The position numbers and the translations under genes were made by a program. 64,000 nt of DNA, taken from SKLM01 sp041687115 (lineage in GTDB: Bacteria; Chloroflexota; Anaerolineae; B4-G1). The notes under the pieces are model-generated. The model did no database searches and was not told where the DNA came from. It saw only the letters and a program-made list of their open reading frames with translations. The stretch is from NCBI GenBank assembly GCA_041687115.1, contig JAWLCP010000005.1:1-64000 (forward strand). Reading direction: 5' to 3'. Positions 56,978 to 63,996 of this stretch are shown piece after piece; the first letter of the stretch is position 1; each line of letters starts with the position of its first letter.

Positions 56978-58786
56978 TTACTCCTCCGGCGCCGGCTCCA
57001 GGTTGATGAGCGTCTGCAATCCACCCATCTGCCAGTATCCGGACCAGGTGCTGGGCAGCGTGTTCGGCGTGTCCTCGGCCGCGGTCGGCCAGTTCGCCCA
57101 CACCGAGGTGCTCCACTGGGCCCACAGACCGTTGTACCATAGCGGAATCATGGGCACCTCCGTGAGCATCTTCTTCTGTATCGCTGAACAGGCCTCCCGC
57201 ATGCCCTCGTGATCCGTAACCGGGACCTTGGCCAGGGCATCCACGAGATCGAACATCTCTTCGTCCTCGTACCTCCCGAAGTTGCCGCTCTGCATCTGAT
57301 CACGGATGGGGTGGTTGAACAGGAGGTTGTACAACGACCAGGGTGTGTTGCTCAGCTCTGCCCAGTTGTTCAACGTCATGTCGAACGTGCCGCCTTGCAG
57401 CGCGGTGTTCCAGGCGCCGTAATCGGGGGTCTCATCTTGGATGTTGATCCCCGCTTCCTGGGCGCTGCTGGCGATGACGCGGATCGCCTCCATCCAGTCC
57501 GTCCACCCGAACGGGCAGGTAACTTCCAGGTTGATCTCGTCTCCATCCGGCGTCCGATAGAACCCATCGTCACCCATCGTGTATCCGGCCTCTTCAAGAA
57601 TGGCCGCGGCTTCGTCCGGATCGTACCGGTACCCCAGCCTATCGACGACGTCTTCGTCCACGTAGTCGTCCAGGGTGGGGAGCAGCCCCGTTGGATTGGC
57701 TGCCTTAACCAGATTGGCGTAAGCGACGTTCACGATGTCGTCCACGTTGATGGCAAACGCCAGCGCCCTTCTGAACGCCGGGTCGTCCATCGGCGGCTTC
57801 GTCGTGTTCAGGAAGAGCACCGCCGTATTTGCGGAGATCATGTAGGGGGGCTCGGGGAAGTAGGTCTCCACGTACGCCTGATCGGCCAGCGTCGCGATGC
57901 CTGGGAGGAAGTTGTTGCTCAGATCGACGTCTCCCTTGATCACCGCGCCCAGAGCGACATTGTTGCTGGCGAAGCGGATGTCGACGATCCGTTTGGGGGC
58001 AGGCGCTCCGAATACGTCGATGCCCCACCACTCCTCGTTTCTCAGCCACACGTTTCGATCCTCGCCGTGTGACTCGTACAGGTATGCGCCCGAGCCTATG
58101 GGGTTCTCATTCGCTCCGACGGTGATCTCCTCCTCTGTTCGATCCGCCCACAGATGTTCCGGGACGATGGGCAGGCTGTACAGGTAGTTGTCCCATTCCT
58201 GGTACAGGGGATCTTCGAGCGCGAACTCAAGGTTGAGGTCGTCCACCGCCGTCACCCCGGTCAGATACTTCCACAGCGGGGCGAACCAGAGCGCTTGATG
58301 CTCCTTGCCGAGTTCGAACGTGAACTTCACGTCAGCTGCCGTCAGCGGTTCACCGTCACTCCAGGTGAGACCTTCCCGGAGTGTCACCTCATACGTCTTG
58401 TCATCGCTCCATTCCCCACTCTCGGCCAGCCAGGGGATGAACTCACCCGTCATCGGGTCGAAGTGGAACAGGAACTCGTAGAGGTTCCCCGTGGTTCCCG
58501 TCGTATTCGCAAGGCTCCCCGGCTGGAAGGGGTTCCAGGTCGAAGGCGGCCCCCAGGCTGCCCCGCTCACGTAGATAGTCTCGCTTCGCTCGTATTCCGC
58601 CACCTCCGGGGGCGCGACCGTTACTTCGACGGGGATCTCCACGGTCTGCTCCACCGGGACTTCCACGGTCTGCTCCACCGGGACCTCGACCGTTCTCTCT
58701 ATCACTTCCGGTTCCGCCTGGCACGCCGTCAGTGCCAGGCTCACTGCGACAAGTCCTACCACCAGACTTGACAGTCTCTTCGACAT
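56978..58786 (-). CDS. Family-5 extracellular solute-binding lipoprotein
   Basis: A 602-residue lipoprotein of the SBP_bac_5 family that captures substrate for the ABC transporter. The signal peptide ends in L-T-A-C (Cys22). A linker with three eight-residue repeats follows (residues 33-56: V-E-V-P-V-E-Q-T twice, then V-E-I-P-V-E-V-T), probably a stiff stalk lifting the domain from the membrane. The binding domain has L-T-A-A-D-V-K-F-T-F-E and A-F-R-R-A-L-A-F-A-I-N. Related proteins in thermophiles bind cello- and mannooligosaccharides, which suits the GH94 and GH130 genes downstream. AGGAGG precedes ATG 58786. Confidence 0.85.
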   Translation of the reverse strand: MSKRLSSLVVGLVAVSLALTACQAEPEVIERTVEVPVEQTVEVPVEQTVEIPVEVTVAPPEVAEYERSETIYVSGAAWGPPSTWNPFQPGSLANTTGTTGNLYEFLFHFDPMTGEFIPWLAESGEWSDDKTYEVTLREGLTWSDGEPLTAADVKFTFELGKEHQALWFAPLWKYLTGVTAVDDLNLEFALEDPLYQEWDNYLYSLPIVPEHLWADRTEEEITVGANENPIGSGAYLYESHGEDRNVWLRNEEWWGIDVFGAPAPKRIVDIRFASNNVALGAVIKGDVDLSNNFLPGIATLADQAYVETYFPEPPYMISANTAVLFLNTTKPPMDDPAFRRALAFAINVDDIVNVAYANLVKAANPTGLLPTLDDYVDEDVVDRLGYRYDPDEAAAILEEAGYTMGDDGFYRTPDGDEINLEVTCPFGWTDWMEAIRVIASSAQEAGINIQDETPDYGAWNTALQGGTFDMTLNNWAELSNTPWSLYNLLFNHPIRDQMQSGNFGRYEDEEMFDLVDALAKVPVTDHEGMREACSAIQKKMLTEVPMIPLWYNGLWAQWSTSVWANWPTAAEDTPNTLPSTWSGYWQMGGLQTLINLEPAPEE

Positions 58787-58921
58787 TTCGCTCCTCCTAG
58801 TTCTGTTCGCTTAGCCTGTCTGAGTACGTGAACCGTGCGTGTGGTACCCATTCGTTGTCGATCCATCACCTCCTTGGCTTCCCTTGGCGTTCTTCGGAGG
58901 GTCTAGGACGAGCGCCACCAC

Positions 58922-58950
58922 TTGATCTTGCTTCTGCCTCGACGTATAAT
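58922..58950 (+). promoter_or_regulatory. Consensus-like plus-strand promoter
   Basis: TTGATC (58922-58927), 17 bases, then a perfect TATAAT (58945-58950). It points away from the binding-protein gene and toward the 3' end of lacI, where no plus-strand gene exists. Confidence 0.55.
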
Positions 58951-58956
58951 CCGGCG

Positions 58957-59070
58957 AGACCAGTGGGCGGTGTGCTCAGCGCGTCACGCGCCTGTGCACG
59001 CCGACTCAGTGTGTCGCTCGTGGGGGACACTGGCTGACTTGGCGGTGAGCGGTGTCCCCCATTCTTGTTG
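58957..59070 (+). ncRNA. Candidate small RNA
   Basis: Starting seven bases after the TATAAT and ending just past an inverted repeat TGGGGGACAC/GTGTCCCCCA (59021-59030 with 59052-59061, 21-base loop) followed by TTCTTGTT. Promoter, short span and terminator-like end fit a transcript of about 110 bases. The long loop and imperfect T-tail weaken the case. If termination fails, the RNA would be antisense to the lacI 3' end. Confidence 0.35.
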
Positions 59071-59151
59071 ACCATCCAGAAGCCGAACGACTTCTACATT
59101 CGTATCTCCGAGATGTCTCGGAGTCGCAACCATCTTCTCTTTCTAGCGTTT

Positions 59152-60171
59152 CTACCACGCGGCCCCACACGAAGCTCGCACCACCAGTTCCGTTGGCAGC
59201 ACGACTCGGTGAGTGGGGCAATCGGCAGCATGCTCGCCGTCCAGAACACTAACCAAGATCTCGACCGCCAGCGATCCCAGGCGCTGAATCGGCTGACGCA
59301 CCGTCGTCAACCCGGGCTCGATCACCGATGCGGCAGGGATGTCATCGAATCCCGCCAGAGCGACATCCTGGGGAACCTGCAAACCGCCGTTTCGGAGCGC
59401 CTTTAGCGCGCCGATCGCCATCATGTCGCTGGCCGCGAAGATTGCCGTGGGACGGTTCGAGAGCAACTGCCTTCCGGCCGCCTGTCCACTGGCCTCGGCG
59501 AAGTCACCCTCCGCGATCAGCTCGTCAAGCACAGGGATACTTCGCGCCTGAAGGGCCTGGCGGTATCCTTTCAGCCGATCTTGTCCGGCCACCGTATCCT
59601 GGGGGCCGGCGATCGTGGCGATACGGCGGTGTCCCAGCCGGATGAGATGTTCCGTCGCCATCCGTGCGCCGCCGACGTTGTCCACGTCTACGTAATGGAC
59701 ATGCTGATCTGGATACCGCCCCACGGAGATGAAGGGAATCCGGTCTTCCTGGAGATCGGGGATCAGGGGATCGTCCAGAGGATTAGAGGCCACGATAACG
59801 CCATCCACCAGGCCGCTGTACAGGACGCGTCGATACATCTCCTGTCGCTCAGCCGGGTCCGTGAAGAGGGAAAGCATCAGGTGATACTGCTTCGTATTGC
59901 AGGCGTCGGTGGCTCCGCGCAAGAGCAAGGGGAAGAAGGGGTCTGAGAAGAGCGTTGTGACCGCCTCGGGGATGATCACGCTGATGATGCGGGTGCTGTT
60001 CGTGACCAGGCTGCGGGCCGCGGCGTGCGGCTGATAGCCCGAGTCCTCGATGGCCTCCCAGACCTTCGCGCGAGTGTCTGCGCTCACGTGTGGGCTGTGA
60101 TTGATCACCCGAGAGACGGTGGAGCGGGAGACACCGGCCAGCTTCGCGACTTCTTCCAGGGTTGACGCCAT
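59152..60171 (-). CDS. LacI-family transcriptional regulator
   Basis: A 339-residue regulator. The N-terminal helix-turn-helix reads T-L-E-E-V-A-K-L-A-G-V-S-R-S-T-V-S-R-V-I-N, then the hinge helix A-A-R-S-L-V-T-N-S-T. The rest is a periplasmic-binding-protein-like sugar sensor with F-D-D-I-P-A-A and T-T-V-R-Q-P. AGGA lies six bases before ATG 60171. Its promoter (60274-60302) overlaps one copy of an 18-base operator and a second copy lies just downstream, so it almost certainly represses itself. It probably also controls the sugar uptake operon, though no copy of the operator is seen before the binding-protein gene. Confidence 0.9.
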   Translation of the reverse strand: MASTLEEVAKLAGVSRSTVSRVINHSPHVSADTRAKVWEAIEDSGYQPHAAARSLVTNSTRIISVIIPEAVTTLFSDPFFPLLLRGATDACNTKQYHLMLSLFTDPAERQEMYRRVLYSGLVDGVIVASNPLDDPLIPDLQEDRIPFISVGRYPDQHVHYVDVDNVGGARMATEHLIRLGHRRIATIAGPQDTVAGQDRLKGYRQALQARSIPVLDELIAEGDFAEASGQAAGRQLLSNRPTAIFAASDMMAIGALKALRNGGLQVPQDVALAGFDDIPAASVIEPGLTTVRQPIQRLGSLAVEILVSVLDGEHAADCPTHRVVLPTELVVRASCGAAW

Positions 60172-60179
60172 TGCCTGTC

Positions 60180-60197
60180 CTGGGAGCGCTCTCACAA
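60180..60197. promoter_or_regulatory. LacI operator O2
   Basis: CTGGGAGCGCTCTCACAA, identical to the copy at 60254-60271. The core TGGGAGCGCTCTCA is a palindrome around GAGCGCTC, a common LacI-family site. It lies nine bases before the lacI ATG, where bound repressor could also block translation-coupled transcription. Confidence 0.75.
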
Positions 60198-60253
60198 TCT
60201 GTGCCAAACTGGCTCTCTTGCGGCGGGTGGAGGGACGATGTCAGGGGCGGAGT

Positions 60254-60271
60254 CTGGGAGCGCTCTCACAA
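60254..60271. promoter_or_regulatory. LacI operator O1 at the transcription start
   Basis: Second copy of the same 18 bases, beginning two bases after the minus-strand -10 box and covering the predicted start near 60267. Centre-to-centre distance to O2 is 74 bases, about seven helical turns, so both sites can face the same side for looping. Confidence 0.75.
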
Positions 60272-60273
60272 AG

Positions 60274-60302
60274 AGTATATCATATGGCAACACCGTTGTC
60301 AA
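60274..60302 (-). promoter_or_regulatory. Consensus sigma70 promoter of lacI
   Basis: Minus strand: a perfect -35 TTGACA (60297-60302), 17 bases, then -10 TATACT (60274-60279). This is the closest match to consensus found in the window. Confidence 0.8.
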
Positions 60303-60364
60303 GGGTCTTTCCGGAACTCCGGAAGTGGGGGAGAAGGCCATTGTCGTTCAGTGGAGCATAGACC

Positions 60365-60397
60365 CAGGGGTGCCAGGGGCTTGCCCGGGCACCCCTG
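60365..60397 (-). terminator. Terminator-like hairpin downstream of the small lipoprotein gene
   Basis: CAGGGGTGCC (60365-60374) pairs perfectly with GGCACCCCTG (60388-60397), with a short GC-rich loop that can pair further. It lies 36 bases past the lipoprotein stop on the minus strand. No T-run follows, so it may act with Rho or as an mRNA end-stabiliser. Confidence 0.4.
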
Positions 60398-60432
60398 CGG
60401 GGGACTCAGTAACTACTCAACCCGGCGCGTGA

Positions 60433-60819
60433 CTACTCAATCCGGACGGTACTGGCGAACTCGTCCGTGCGCACGAAGTAATCCTGGCCGCCTGCCCGGA
60501 CCGTGACCTGCCAGCCAGGCGTGATCACCTGCGCGCACTGCTCATCCGGCTCACTCAGACCAAGACACGCGTCGGGCCATTCTGTCCACTGGGCACTGAC
60601 CACTTCCATCTCCTCTGCGGGGATGTCGGTCTCGAGGCTCAACGCCTCCTTGACCGCCATCTCGACGTCAGTCGGTAGCTCGGGCGGCTCTTCGCCCAGA
60701 GGCTGCTCTCCCAACGGCTCCTCCTCCAACGCCTCCTCCGGCAAGGGCTCGCAGGCGCCGAGCGCCAGCGCCAGTGCCAGTGCTGCAATCGCTGCAACGA
60801 TCATCTTCATGTTGTCCAT
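60433..60819 (-). CDS. Small secreted lipoprotein of unknown function
   Basis: A 128-residue lipoprotein. The signal peptide ends L-A-L-G-A-C (Cys23). A Glu/Pro/Leu-rich linker with the repeated phrase E-E-P-L-G-E-Q-P-L-G-E-E follows (about residues 27-48), then a compact domain of about 80 residues with W-P-D-A-C-L-G-L and C-A-Q-V-I-T-P-G-W-Q-V. The two cysteines probably form a disulfide. Similar C-L-G-L plus P-G-W domains occur in secreted proteins of cyanobacteria and Chloroflexota with no known role. GAGGTGGG lies just before ATG 60819; ATG 60810 is an alternative. It lies behind the molybdenum-cofactor operon terminator. Confidence 0.7.
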   Translation of the reverse strand: MDNMKMIVAAIAALALALALGACEPLPEEALEEEPLGEQPLGEEPPELPTDVEMAVKEALSLETDIPAEEMEVVSAQWTEWPDACLGLSEPDEQCAQVITPGWQVTVRAGGQDYFVRTDEFASTVRIE

Positions 60820-61006
60820 CGTCCCACCTCCATTTCTTCACAGTTTGGTGTTACTCTGTCTCCGGCAAGTCGTGCCGCGCTTGCGCTCTTTCCACTCTCG
60901 CCTGTGTGCAATCACCTCCTCGAAGATGATCGTCTCGCTCTTTCGGCACAGCTTTCCCTCCACTGCCCGTTGCGCTGAACCGGCGTCAAGTGTAGCACAC
61001 AACAAG

Positions 61007-61035
61007 AACTCCAACCGCTGGTCTTGGTTGGAGTT
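61007..61035 (-). terminator. Terminator of the moa-moeA operon
   Basis: AACTCCAACC (61007-61016) pairs perfectly with GGTTGGAGTT (61026-61035), with a nine-base loop. On the minus strand the stem is followed by CTTGTTGTG. It lies about 65 bases beyond the moeA stop. Confidence 0.6.
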
Positions 61036-61100
61036 GAGTTTGAGTTAGGTTTGGGAACGTTGGGATTGCGTTGGGAGCTGTGGTTCCCTGTCTGCGGCCC

Positions 61101-62318
61101 TCAATCCAGGATCATCACCTGCACCCGCGCGCCAACGTCTGCGTGGTCCCAGTGCTCTGGGATGATTGCCAGTGCGTTCGCCTTGACCATGGAGCTCAGG
61201 ATTCCCGACCCCTGGGCGCCGGTCAGGTAGGCCTGGTACCCTCCCTCCTCCCACACCAGCCGCACCCGCACGAAGTGGCGCCGGCCGTCCTTGTGTGGGA
61301 TTTCGTCCATCAGTGTGGCCTCCACCGTAGGACGCTCCCAATCCACGGCCCCCTGCATCTTCAGTAGGGCCGGGCGGGCGAACATCTCGAACGAGACCAT
61401 CACAGAGACCGGGTTTCCCGGCAAGCCGAGGATGGGCACGCCGCGGATGTGGCCGAAAGCGAGGGGCTTGCCGGGCTTCATGCGGACGCGCCAGAAATCG
61501 ATCTGGCCCTCGGCCGCGAGGACGTCCTTGACCAGGTCGAAGTCGCCCACGGAGACCCCTCCGGACGTGAGGAACAGGTCCACATCGTGGTGCAGCCCGG
61601 CCTGAATGGCGGTCGTCAACTCCGCGACTGTGTCGCGGGCGATGCCGAGCAGGACGGGGTCTCCGCCGTGCTTGACGACCTGGGTGGCGTTGGAGTAGCT
61701 GTTGGTGTTGCGGATCTTCCCTGGGGCGAGGGGGGCGTCGATGGGAACCAACTCGTCACCGGTGGCGAGGATGGCGACGCGCGGCTTGCGGGCGACAGGG
61801 ACTTCTGGGTGACCCAGGGCCGCGAGCATGCCTATCTCCTGGGGACGGAGCTGGGTGCCCCGGTGGAGGACGAGGGATCCTTGGCGCACGTCCTCGCCGG
61901 CTGGCCGAACGTAGTTGCCGGGTTCAACTTCAGCGAAGATGCTCACGGTCCCGTTCGCCGAATCGGTGTCCTCGACCTTGACCACCGCGTCCGCCCCCGG
62001 CGGCAGCGGCGCGCCAGTCATGATGCGAACGGCGGTACCGGGCGTCACGTGGTGCTGGGGGACTTGGCCCGCGGGAAGGTCCCCGACGACGCACAGACGT
62101 ACGGGGGTTTGACGGCTGGCCGCAGCGGTATCCGCTGCGCGGACGGCGTAGCCATCCATGGACGAGTTGGGATACGGGGGGATGTCCCCGTCGGCGCGCA
62201 CGTCCTCGGCCAGCGCGCGCCCGGTGGCCTCCAGAATAGGCACCTGCTCTGCCTCCAGGGGCTGGAATGCGCGTAGGACGCGCCTCTGGGCTTCCTCTAC
62301 GCTCAGCATCGGTTCCAC
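61101..62318 (-). CDS. moeA: Molybdopterin molybdenumtransferase MoeA
   Basis: A 405-residue MoeA that inserts molybdenum into adenylylated molybdopterin. Motifs in order: Y-P-N-S-S-M-D-G-Y-A-V, I-M-T-G-A-P-L-P-P-G-A-D-A-V-V, P-A-G-E-D-V-R-Q-G, A-T-G-D-E-L-V, T-S-G-G-V-S-V-G-D-F-D and G-L-P-G-N-P-V-S-V-M-V. GTG 62318 is preferred because GGGAGG lies five to six bases upstream; ATG 62309 is the alternative. The in-frame sequence further upstream is a shadow of moaE. It is the last gene of the operon and ends before a hairpin terminator. Confidence 0.9.
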   Translation of the reverse strand: MEPMLSVEEAQRRVLRAFQPLEAEQVPILEATGRALAEDVRADGDIPPYPNSSMDGYAVRAADTAAASRQTPVRLCVVGDLPAGQVPQHHVTPGTAVRIMTGAPLPPGADAVVKVEDTDSANGTVSIFAEVEPGNYVRPAGEDVRQGSLVLHRGTQLRPQEIGMLAALGHPEVPVARKPRVAILATGDELVPIDAPLAPGKIRNTNSYSNATQVVKHGGDPVLLGIARDTVAELTTAIQAGLHHDVDLFLTSGGVSVGDFDLVKDVLAAEGQIDFWRVRMKPGKPLAFGHIRGVPILGLPGNPVSVMVSFEMFARPALLKMQGAVDWERPTVEATLMDEIPHKDGRRHFVRVRLVWEEGGYQAYLTGAQGSGILSSMVKANALAIIPEHWDHADVGARVQVMILD

Positions 62319-62355
62319 AGTTGCCTCCCTCTCTGGCCTGGTGCTGCTTGGCTGT

Positions 62356-62796
62356 CTAGCTTCCGTGGCCCTGCTCGTCGACGCCCTCGCTACGCCACTC
62401 CTCACCATCGGTAAAGACCTCCTTCTTCCAGATGGGCACGATCTGTTTGAGGCGGTCGATGGCGTAGTGGGTGGCGGAGAAGACGTCCTGGCGGTGCGCC
62501 GAGGAGACGGCGATGACGACGATGACTTGGCCAATCTGCAGACGGCCGATGCGGTGGACGATGGCTGTCTCCAGGATGGTGGGCCAGCGGTCGCGAATCT
62601 CGTCGCCAATCTGGCGCATTTGGCGTTCGGCCATGTCGGGGTAGGCCTCGTATTCGAGGTAGCGTACCTCTCGGCCGTCGGTCTCGCCCCGGGCCAGGCC
62701 GACGAAGGTAGTCACGGCGCCGGCGGCGGGGTGTGCCGCCCGGGCGGTGACGTCGTCGACGGAGAGGGGGTCTGTGGTTATCTGGAATCGCTTCAT
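62356..62796 (-). CDS. moaE: Molybdopterin synthase catalytic subunit MoaE
   Basis: A 146-residue large subunit of molybdopterin synthase, which adds the two dithiolene sulfurs to precursor Z using MoaD thiocarboxylate. V-G-L-A-R-G-E, L-E-Y-E-A-Y-P-D-M-A, V-H-R-I-G-R-L-Q-I-G, V-S-S-A-H-R and the catalytic-lysine region W-K-K-E-V-F are complete. GGAGGC lies about six bases before ATG 62796. The usual small gap to moaD is replaced by a 400-base region filled by a tandem repeat. Confidence 0.9.
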   Translation of the reverse strand: MKRFQITTDPLSVDDVTARAAHPAAGAVTTFVGLARGETDGREVRYLEYEAYPDMAERQMRQIGDEIRDRWPTILETAIVHRIGRLQIGQVIVVIAVSSAHRQDVFSATHYAIDRLKQIVPIWKKEVFTDGEEWRSEGVDEQGHGS

Positions 62797-62866
62797 GGGG
62801 TGAGGCCTCCTTGGCTACGAACGCGTTGAGTACGAACGGACGGGTAACGGACGGCACTCCGCTGCG

Positions 62867-63200
62867 CTACGTGCCTGACTACGAGCTGGTTGGCCGCGGT
62901 GCGTTGCGGCCATGCGAGACCAGCCTATGCTGCGCTACGTGCCTGACTAGGAGCTGGTTGGCCGCGGTGCGTTGCGGCCATGCGAGACCAGCCTATGCTG
63001 CGCTACGTGCCTGACTACGAACTGGTTGGCCGCGGTGCGTTGCGGCCATGCGAGACCAGCCTATGCTGCGCTACGTGCCTAACTACGAGCTGGTTGGCTG
63101 CGGTGCGTTGCGGCCATGGGAGACCAGCCTATGCTGCGCTACGTGCCTGACTACGAGCTGGTTGGCCGCGGTGCGTTGCGGCCATGCGAGTACCAGCCTA
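62867..63200. repeat. Five tandem copies of a 68-bp hairpin-forming unit
   Basis: Units start at 62867, 62935, 63003, 63071 and 63139, each exactly 68 bases apart; the fifth is cut short at about 62 bases and carries one inserted T. Copies differ at only a few positions, for example CGAAC for CGAGC in unit 3 and GGCTGC for GGCCGC in unit 4. Inside each unit GCTGGT pairs with ACCAGC and TGGCCGC pairs with GCGGCCA around an eight-base loop. Since 68 is not a multiple of three, no continuous repeated protein is coded. The array fills the space between moaE and moaD, and the moaD stop codon lies in the last copy. The rest of 62797-63197 holds only short GC-rich direct repeats. Confidence 0.9.
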
Positions 63201-63461
63201 TCCGCCGCCAACCGGTGGCAGACAGGCCACCACATCGCCATCGCGAAGCTCGGTGCCCATGCCTACGTACGCCCGATTGACCGCTACACTCAGGAAGCGT
63301 GTGTAGGAGTCCAGCACGGGATGCTCTCGCCTCAACCGGTCGATCAGATCTCTGACCGTCGACCCTGCCGGTATCTCTATCTCCATCTCGTCGGTCCCCA
63401 GCGCCTCTCGCGGCGCAGCAAAGAACTTCACCCGCACGCGGATGTGTTCATTCTCTCCCAT
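63198..63461 (-). CDS. moaD: Molybdopterin synthase sulfur carrier subunit MoaD
   Basis: An 87-residue ubiquitin-like sulfur carrier. It begins after M-G-E-N-E-H with the beta-grasp text V-R-V-K-F-F-A-A-P-R-E-A-L-G and ends L-P-P-V-G-G-G, giving the required C-terminal Gly-Gly for thiocarboxylation, with one extra glycine. AAGGA lies before ATG 63461, which is inside the end of moaC (14-base overlap). Its TAG stop is formed by the edge of the 68-bp repeat array. Confidence 0.85.
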   Translation of the reverse strand: MGENEHIRVRVKFFAAPREALGTDEMEIEIPAGSTVRDLIDRLRREHPVLDSYTRFLSVAVNRAYVGMGTELRDGDVVACLPPVGGG

Positions 63462-63996
63462 TCTCGGTCCTTCCTTCTTCCGTCTCCATGCCCCGTCCTT
63501 GGCCCTCGATTCTCCGCCCTTCCTTCTCCGCCCACCACTCTCCGCTCTTCCCCCCGCTCTTGCGGACCAGTCGTATGTCTCCAATCCGCATCGTCTTCTC
63601 CACGGCCTTCGCCATGTCGTAGATGGTGAGGGCGGCGATGCTCACGGCGGTAAGAGCCTCCATCTCCACCCCTGTCTTCCCGGTGCAGCGGGCTGTGCCG
63701 GTGATCTTGATGCGGGAGGTGCTCTTGTCGACCTCGAAGTCGACGGCAATCTCGGTCAAGGGCAGCGGGTGGCACAGCGGGATGAGGGTGTGGGTCCGCT
63801 TTGCGGCCAGGATACCCGCGATCTTGGCCGTGGTAAGCACGTCGCCCTTCGGCGCCTCGCCCTCCATGATGAGACGCAGCGTTTCCGGCTTCATGCGCAC
63901 CTGGCCCCTCGCTACCGCAACCCGCTCCGTATCGGGCTTGTGGCCCACCCCCACCATCTTGATGCGACCTTCTTCGTCCACGTGTGAGAGAGTCAT
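63448..63996 (-). CDS. moaC: Cyclic pyranopterin monophosphate synthase MoaC
   Basis: A 182-residue MoaC that forms cyclic pyranopterin monophosphate from the MoaA product. L-S-H-V-D-E-E-G opens the fold; T-L-I-P-L-C-H-P-L-P-L, G-V-E-M-E-A-L-T-A-V, T-I-Y-D-M-A-K-A and V-R-K-S-G-G-K-S-G are complete. After the usual end a tail of about 25 residues rich in E, R and G reads into the moaD ribosome site. The ATG lies four bases from the window edge, so its promoter and ribosome site are not visible; moaA may lie upstream. Confidence 0.9.
   Translation of the reverse strand: MTLSHVDEEGRIKMVGVGHKPDTERVAVARGQVRMKPETLRLIMEGEAPKGDVLTTAKIAGILAAKRTHTLIPLCHPLPLTEIAVDFEVDKSTSRIKITGTARCTGKTGVEMEALTAVSIAALTIYDMAKAVEKTMRIGDIRLVRKSGGKSGEWWAEKEGRRIEGQGRGMETEEGRTENGRE

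Larger units (their letters stand above)
58787..59151. other. 365-base intergenic region between binding protein and LacI
   Basis: No supported protein gene. The minus strand carries AAGGAGGTGAT at 58866-58876, a near-complete match to the anti-Shine-Dalgarno, but no fitting open frame follows. The plus strand holds a strong promoter (58922-58950) and a ten-pair inverted repeat (59021-59061). No LacI-type operator and no convincing minus-strand promoter for the binding-protein operon were found here. Confidence 0.6.

Noticed and set aside
57209..58072. Plus-strand open frame of 287 codons
   Set aside because: It is antisense to the solute-binding protein and has no recognisable domain.
58760..58872. 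Leader peptide of 36 codons ahead of the binding-protein gene, starting near the AAGGAGGTGAT
   Set aside because: The first ATG lies too close and the second too far from the ribosome-site-like sequence, and the peptide has no recognisable features.
58864..58876. 3' end of a 16S rRNA gene (ATCCATCACCTCCTT on the plus strand)
   Set aside because: Only about a dozen bases agree and no other rRNA sequence precedes them. It is better read as a minus-strand AAGGAGGTGAT.
62319..62609. N-terminal extension of MoeA
   Set aside because: The Ser/Arg-rich text is a shadow of moaE in another frame, and a good ribosome site precedes GTG 62318.
62867..63200. CRISPR array
   Set aside because: The 68-bp units are directly contiguous with no unique spacers, and no cas gene is present.
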